Assembly (NCBI GenBank): GCA_045562535.1
Contig: JBJKVP010000003.1
Coordinates: forward strand, 310,001 to 374,000
Direction of reading: 5' to 3'
Source of the DNA: UBA6926 sp045562535
GTDB taxonomy: Bacteria > Chloroflexota > Dehalococcoidia > UBA6926
DNA length: 64,000 nt
The notes below the pieces were generated by a model. It was not told where the DNA came from, searched no databases, and saw nothing but the letters and a program-made list of their open reading frames with translations. How positions within the stretch are numbered: the stretch's first letter is position 1; each line of letters opens with the position of its first letter. A program made the translations under genes and the position numbers. Below, piece after piece: positions 60,618 through 64,000 of this stretch.

Positions 60618-62316
60618 CTTCTCCTTCCAATATAGTCTTCATCGATTGTTCATCAACAACTTCTGCTCCCATATCTATCGCTGCTTTGACTAGATGTCCT
60701 ACACTCTTCTCTCGATCAATTTTTTCACATTTAAGAACATAGTGCCGCCCCAAGATTTCAGATAATTTCTTCTCCACTAAGGGTTTGTACTTAGGGTCTT
60801 CAATTTTTTGTTTGTGAAAATCATGGTAGAAACCTATAACAATTTTTTCATCATCTATGTCAATGGGAATAGATACACTTCGCAAAAATGCATCAATATT
60901 GCCATTAGCGCCAACGCCTTTAAACTGATCCACGATAACTTTCCATCTCGACTGCAGGTCACCAATTGAAATTGCTGACCCTTCTATTGGTGATACCGTC
61001 TCGTTTTTTGTTTCCGGGACACCAACTTGCTCATAATTGGTTTCCGCAGTTGCTAAATGATCCACCAAGTCTTCATTTTTGGGCTTCACTACCTGTGTTT
61101 CCATTGGGGTGCGGTCAGTAACTATAAGATTACTCGCGTTATCAGTTCCTTTATCTAGTTTTTCTTCAACTACTGGAGGAACCTTACTTTCAGATTTATT
61201 ATGGTCCGGAGCAACTTCTGGGCTCCTAGAAGTCTCTCTCCCGATATTCATCTCGACAAAAATCAATTCAAGTTGTAACGGGCTCGCTCCTGACTTCACG
61301 TCTATAGCTACTAATTGCCTCAAAAATTCACTTAAATATTGTAAATTAAATTCGCCTGATAACTTTTGGCGCAATTCTAGATCATCGGGTGTCAAACCTA
61401 AGGTGGAACCAACTCCTGCCTTTATCAATAATAGTGACCGGGATTCTACTATCAATTCTCTTTGTAACTGGCGCATGTCTACACCTTGCGCATATAATTC
61501 ACCTATTTTTAGTAGAACATCTTGGAGAGAATCTCTTGCTGCACTTAAGTTCATAAGTGAATATGCCCTTGCTGACCAATATGTCCCAAATAAATTTTCT
61601 GCTTCTTCTAAACTTGGACTATTACCAGCATTTAACACCAGATTTTCCAGAAAATTTGACGCATCTCTTAAGCTTCCCTCTGCCGCACGCACTAATACTC
61701 CCAAGGTATCATGGTCCACTTTAAGATTCTCTTGTGAAGCTATGAAAGAAAGTCTAGAAATCGCATCGGTTTGACCAATTTTTCTGAAATGCAATTTTTG
61801 GCATCTTGAAGCTATAGTTGAGCGAACACTTCCTTCTTCTGTTGTAGCCAAAACAAAAACAACATGCTGAGGAGGTTCCTCTAAAGTTTTAAGAAGGGCC
61901 TCTTCGGCATAATTTGTAAGGCCGTGAACCTCGTCAATAACATATACTTTTTTCCTGGCAACATTTGGCATAGTTGGGAGCTTAGATATCAAGTCACGCA
62001 TATCCTCGACCCCTCTATGACTTGCAGCATCAATTTCGTGTAGATCTATAAAGGATCCTTCTCCGATTTGGGTACATATGCTACATCGGTTACAAGGTTC
62101 TCCTTTCCCATCATTATTTTCGCAATTTATGGCTTTAGCTAGAATTCTTGCAGTGCTCGTCTTACCGGTACCGCGTGGACCTACAAAAAGATATGCATGC
62201 GCTACGCGACCTTGTTCCAGCGAGGCTTTTAAAGTTGAAACCACATGATCTTGTCCTACAAGATCATTCAGAGACTGAGGTCGCCATTTTCTATAAAAAA
62301 CATCATTCTGAACCAT
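60601..62316 (-). CDS. dnaX: DNA polymerase III subunit gamma/tau
   Basis: 571 residues: Walker A GPRGTGKTSTARI near residue 45, zinc-binding CENN..CNRCSIC, Walker B VIDEVHG, sensor 1 and the SRC motif (STIASRC), the clamp-loader collar, then an acidic linker (about 370-440) and a tau-type C-terminal domain. It is the ATPase of the clamp loader. I saw no obvious A-rich slippery heptamer for a gamma-type frameshift. Its start overlaps the end of ybeY by 14 bp. Confidence 0.94.
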   Translation of the reverse strand: MVQNDVFYRKWRPQSLNDLVGQDHVVSTLKASLEQGRVAHAYLFVGPRGTGKTSTARILAKAINCENNDGKGEPCNRCSICTQIGEGSFIDLHEIDAASHRGVEDMRDLISKLPTMPNVARKKVYVIDEVHGLTNYAEEALLKTLEEPPQHVVFVLATTEEGSVRSTIASRCQKLHFRKIGQTDAISRLSFIASQENLKVDHDTLGVLVRAAEGSLRDASNFLENLVLNAGNSPSLEEAENLFGTYWSARAYSLMNLSAARDSLQDVLLKIGELYAQGVDMRQLQRELIVESRSLLLIKAGVGSTLGLTPDDLELRQKLSGEFNLQYLSEFLRQLVAIDVKSGASPLQLELIFVEMNIGRETSRSPEVAPDHNKSESKVPPVVEEKLDKGTDNASNLIVTDRTPMETQVVKPKNEDLVDHLATAETNYEQVGVPETKNETVSPIEGSAISIGDLQSRWKVIVDQFKGVGANGNIDAFLRSVSIPIDIDDEKIVIGFYHDFHKQKIEDPKYKPLVEKKLSEILGRHYVLKCEKIDREKSVGHLVKAAIDMGAEVVDEQSMKTILEGEDDQSE

Positions 62317-62812
62317 GGGTCACCTCTTCTAAAGAATGTGGTTGGAAACCTGCTAGTTCAGACAGAATCGCATTCTCTCTTAGATGCATTAAATCCTCAT
62401 CATTGGCACTTTGATGATCATAATCAAGTAAATGAAGAAGCCCATGAACAATTAAATGAGCGGCTTCTTGCTTTATATCAATACTAAATTCATCTGCCTG
62501 CCTCTTCGCCTGAGGTACAGATAATATTATTTGCCCTATATCGTTTGGAGAAACTGAAAAGTTAGGAAAGTCGTTATCATTTTGTGATGCGGGAAAAGAA
62601 AGTACGTCAGTAACAGAATCTTGAGCGCGATACTGCTCGTTTAATGCTCTTACAGTATCATCTCCTGCTAGCAAAACTTCCACTTTGGAACGTAGTTCAA
62701 CTTTTTCAGCATTCAACGTTCCTTCTACCAAGTGCCGTACCCATTTTTGAGGAATCATACGATGTTGTTCCCTCTCCGTACTAACTTCTATTTTATAGCC
62801 AGGTTTCAACAA
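62303..62812 (-). CDS. ybeY: Endoribonuclease YbeY (16S rRNA maturation)
   Basis: 169 residues with the zinc-binding HGLLHLLDYDH motif (near 130-140) and the ALNEQYRAQDSVTDVLSFP segment. It takes part in 16S rRNA 3'-end maturation and ribosome quality control. The start is TTG with GGAG 8 nt upstream. Family members have GYDH; the Asp for Gly (LDYDH) is a common variant. It overlaps dnaX at its 3' end. Confidence 0.93.
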   Translation of the reverse strand: MLKPGYKIEVSTEREQHRMIPQKWVRHLVEGTLNAEKVELRSKVEVLLAGDDTVRALNEQYRAQDSVTDVLSFPASQNDNDFPNFSVSPNDIGQIILSVPQAKRQADEFSIDIKQEAAHLIVHGLLHLLDYDHQSANDEDLMHLRENAILSELAGFQPHSLEEVTHGSE

Positions 62813-62880
62813 ACTAAAATCTCCTATATAACAAAATATTACACACCGATTACGGGTTGCTCAACCAAGAAGTCCACTGA

Positions 62881-63333
62881 TTAGGAAGTTTCTTGGGTTC
62901 GTTTAGTAAAGGATGTGATAATTGTATCTATAAGATAAGCCCAAACCCACACCCCCAGATAAATCACACCACCTAATATTTGCAACGACTCAAAAAACGG
63001 TATGTACCGACCCAAGAAGAAAAACGCTAAAACCCCTATAAGATGAAACGGAAGACTTTTCATTAATCCAAAACGAGATGCCCTCACCCCTGCAATAGCC
63101 AGAGCTATTATTAGAAAACTTCCGACAAAAACACCGTAGTCATTGTTATCCCAGCTATTTATCAGTATGGGTCCAATCAGTATATACGAAACAGCAGCCC
63201 CCAAAAAGAAAAATAAAGCCCCCAAAACAACTGCAAATACTTTAGTAAAAATTGAAGTTCCCGGCGCTCTTTTCCGATTGTTTTTCCTGTTTGATTTCTT
63301 TCTGCTAGTTTTGTTTTTTCTGCGTTTTGCCAT
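62881..63333 (-). CDS. Membrane protein with highly basic N-terminus, unknown
   Basis: 150 residues from ATG 63333, which has GGAGGG 9 nt upstream. The first 24 residues are almost all Lys, Arg, Asn and Ser, followed by four or so hydrophobic helices. The basic tail should lie in the cytoplasm and could touch nucleic acid or phospholipid head groups. No family was recognised. It begins 2 bp after the UbiA-like gene, so the two are likely co-transcribed and may act together. Confidence 0.6.
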   Translation of the reverse strand: MAKRRKNKTSRKKSNRKNNRKRAPGTSIFTKVFAVVLGALFFFLGAAVSYILIGPILINSWDNNDYGVFVGSFLIIALAIAGVRASRFGLMKSLPFHLIGVLAFFFLGRYIPFFESLQILGGVIYLGVWVWAYLIDTIITSFTKRTQETS

Positions 63334-63335
63334 TT

Positions 63336-64000
63336 CTAGGTACCCTCCACAATTACATTGGAAATTGGATTTACCGAAGAAAAGATAAGCCAAGAAACTA
63401 AGAGTCCAATAAGAATTTTATCTCTAATAAAAACATCCTCAGGAGATCCCACTAAACTAGAATTATATGTCAAATATAGGTACCTTAGTATCCCCATAAT
63501 AAAAATGGCAAACGCTAAAATAGCATATAGATTGTAAACCTGATAACTAAATAAATATGACCTATACGTTAAAACAATCGCTGGCACCAAAATTAGCATG
63601 CATATATCAATAAATTTTATAGAATACCTTGTTAAAATGGGCCGATGTGCAACGGCTCTTGATCCCAAAAGAATGATCTCCGCACGCCTCTTAGATAAAG
63701 ATACATAAATAGCAATCAAAAATATGGATAACAAAATTGCGTTCCCACTATTAAATCCAATTATCACACTCCCCGCCAATAATCTTAGGACATACCCTGA
63801 GGCAACCGAAACGATGTCTAAAAGGAAAACGTGCTTGGCTACAGCAGAATATATACAAGAGATGACAAAATAAGATCCTATAATTAAAGCAAATATCTCA
63901 TCTAATAAATAAGCGGAAATAATAGATCCTATGATTAAGAATATAGCAAACCCCACAGCCCAAATTGGCTCCACTATCCCTCTTGCTAACGGCCGCAATT
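63336..64000 (-). CDS. UbiA-family prenyltransferase, C-terminal part
   Basis: The frame runs off the right edge, so only about 221 C-terminal residues are present. Several hydrophobic helices and the segment YSAVAKHVFLLDIVSVASGYVLRLLAG resemble the second aspartate region of decaprenyl-phosphate phosphoribosyltransferase (Rv3806c-like) within the UbiA superfamily. Such enzymes move a prenyl or prenyl-phosphate group in the membrane. The N-terminal Asp-rich motif lies outside, so the subfamily is uncertain. Quinone or cell-envelope precursor synthesis is the likely area. Confidence 0.75.
   Translation of the reverse strand, partial: LRPLARGIVEPIWAVGFAIFLIIGSIISAYLLDEIFALIIGSYFVISCIYSAVAKHVFLLDIVSVASGYVLRLLAGSVIIGFNSGNAILLSIFLIAIYVSLSKRRAEIILLGSRAVAHRPILTRYSIKFIDICMLILVPAIVLTYRSYLFSYQVYNLYAILAFAIFIMGILRYLYLTYNSSLVGSPEDVFIRDKILIGLLVSWLIFSSVNPISNVIVEGT

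Overview
The window looks like a chromosomal segment of a free-living, AT-rich bacterium, most likely a marine Chloroflexota of the SAR202 / Dehalococcoidia type. This is an inference. It rests on a tight family of acyl-CoA dehydrogenase paralogues (eight in 32 kb), a LexA box of the GAAC-N4-GTTC kind, a RemA-gmk pair, many TTG starts and many small zinc-ribbon proteins. No rRNA or phylogenetic marker was compared. No phage, insertion sequence, integrase or CRISPR array was seen.

Layout. 1-4.1 kb (+): end of recG, argS, a chlorohydrolase-type amidohydrolase and mobB. 4.1-6.4 kb (-): a minimal Ada zinc-domain protein, an acyl-CoA dehydrogenase and a nitroreductase. 6.5-14.6 kb: two zinc-binding small proteins, a DEAD-box RNA helicase, an M1 aminopeptidase, two convergent MFS carriers and a solitary HicB-like gene with a palindromic operator. 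14.7-20.5 kb (+): pheS, two small genes, pheT, moeA and a stand-alone Lrp ligand-binding domain. 20.7-32.2 kb: seven acyl-CoA dehydrogenase genes in one orientation, interrupted by a PlsY-like gene and an MFS carrier and closed by a clear terminator. 32.2-36.3 kb (-): inositol monophosphatase family, trpS, a RecB/Cas4-like nuclease next to tRNA-Thr(CGT), and an SDR. 36.4-44.3 kb (mostly +): trmL, a thiolase-like gene with two in-frame TGA codons, its OB-fold partner, a cupin (-), a DUF998 protein, an SDR, upp, a PanE-like reductase and a UMF1-type carrier. 44.3-52.3 kb (-): glycerophosphodiesterase, gmk, remA, aroA, tyrA, a site-2 protease, PEP synthase and PlsC. 52.4-64 kb: metG and a polyprenyl synthase (+), rsmI (-), two desulforedoxin-like microproteins, lexA with its SOS box, a PaaI thioesterase, and a (-) block recO - enoyl-CoA hydratase - recR - ybaB - dnaX - ybeY, ending in a membrane protein and a truncated UbiA-like prenyltransferase.

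How the genes fit together. Housekeeping genes (four aminoacyl-tRNA synthetase systems, DNA repair and replication, aromatic amino acid and lipid synthesis) are interleaved with a catabolic inventory: acyl-CoA dehydrogenases, enoyl-CoA hydratase, thiolase-like plus DUF35 pair, SDRs, thioesterase and several MFS carriers. This suggests degradation of varied carboxylic or branched/cyclic acids through CoA thioesters.

The most unusual locus is 36984-38135. A full-length thiolase/Ltp2-like frame carries TGA where relatives have the Cys of a YDCFT-type motif. A hairpin with a G-containing apical loop begins exactly 18 nt after that TGA, as expected of a bacterial SECIS element. A second in-frame TGA 85 codons later also has a 5-bp hairpin at +18. 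Selenocysteine insertion and a young pseudogene are the competing explanations.
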